DNA of 64,000 bases. It comes from Microcella alkalica (GTDB lineage: Bacteria; Actinomycetota; Actinomycetes; Actinomycetales; Microbacteriaceae). Within the stretch, counting starts at the first letter, position 1. Each line of letters begins with the position of its first letter. The stretch spans positions 1-64,000 of the forward strand of contig NZ_JABUKC010000002.1 in the NCBI RefSeq assembly GCF_014595885.1. Reading direction: 5' to 3'. Shown here piece by piece: positions 63,939-64,000 of this stretch. Below the pieces are notes generated by a model. The model was not told the DNA's origin. It worked only from the letters and a program-made list of their open reading frames with translations, and ran no database searches. Both the position numbers and the translations under genes were made by a program.

Positions 63939-64000
63939 GCATCCTCGCCGCGCCGCAGGCGATCGCGGAGGCCGCCGAGAGCGCACCCCCGACCCGGATG
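63935..64000 (+). CDS. Start of unknown gene, truncated by window edge
   Basis: ATG 63935 overlaps the ROK stop (ATGA), and 22 codons are visible (MSILAAPQAI..APPTRM). A sugar transporter, kinase or dehydrogenase is typical after a ROK regulator, but the visible part is too short to tell. Confidence 0.55.
   Translation, partial: MSILAAPQAIAEAAESAPPTRM

Overview
The window comes from a high-GC actinobacterium, most likely of the family Microbacteriaceae. The evidence is the very GC-rich third codon positions, frequent ATGA/GTGA gene overlaps, actinobacterial paralogue pairs (ClpP1/ClpP2), an EttA factor, a group II truncated globin and a giant SCO7613-like membrane protein. From memory of the M. 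tuberculosis map, much of the chromosomal part keeps the same neighbourhood genes as Rv2457c-Rv2502c (clpX, clpP1/P2, tig, nei, rpiB, pepN, glbO, a GH13 enzyme, ettA, an ssb paralogue, bkd genes, accA1/accD1/fadE19). Genes that break this pattern therefore look like insertions.

Left edge (1-4250) is one end of an integrative element with visibly lower GC. A large serine integrase sits at the boundary, followed by small genes of unknown function and an AAA ATPase of the RepA-helicase/RecA-like type, all on the minus strand and several coupled by ATGA/TTGA overlaps. The element has inserted into an ssb paralogue: codons from about position 4251 to 4691 encode the SSB body without its N terminus. 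Positions 4766-9888 hold a four-gene two-component cluster (membrane phosphotransfer-like protein without an ATPase domain, single-domain receiver, PAS hybrid kinase, LuxR-type regulator).

From 10219 to 22634: a lipoprotein, ettA, a DUF2254 membrane protein and a thioesterase; then a likely nitrogen or purine catabolic locus (XRE-cupin regulator, cyclase-family hydrolase, NCS1 permease, agmatinase-family ureohydrolase, NTF2-like protein); a GH16-like protein divergent from a PadR/HAAS pair; TesB; and a conserved unknown.

From 22869 to 33546 lies a branched-chain amino-acid/leucine catabolic block: E1 alpha, E1 beta and E2 of a 2-oxoacid dehydrogenase, a TetR regulator, both methylcrotonyl-CoA carboxylase subunits, acyl-CoA dehydrogenase, MaoC hydratase and a CitE-like CoA lyase. 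Together these would take leucine-derived isovaleryl-CoA to acetyl-CoA and acetoacetate.

From 33723 to 47363: group II globin, MscS channel, aminopeptidase N, a VapBC pair, amylosucrase divergent from an FAD amine oxidase and cupin, SDR, RpiB, Nei-type glycosylase, PaiB-like protein, amidohydrolase and Dps. From 47487 to 53575: the 1277-residue membrane protein, divergent from an ECF sigma factor and its membrane partner.

From 53764 to the end: tRNA-Gly, tRNA-Pro, trigger factor, GNAT, DUF4333 lipoprotein, clpP1, clpP2, an inverted copper/YcnI-CopC cluster, clpX, a PdxH-like oxidase, and a ROK regulator starting an operon that runs off the window. Strong hairpin terminators separate many of these units.
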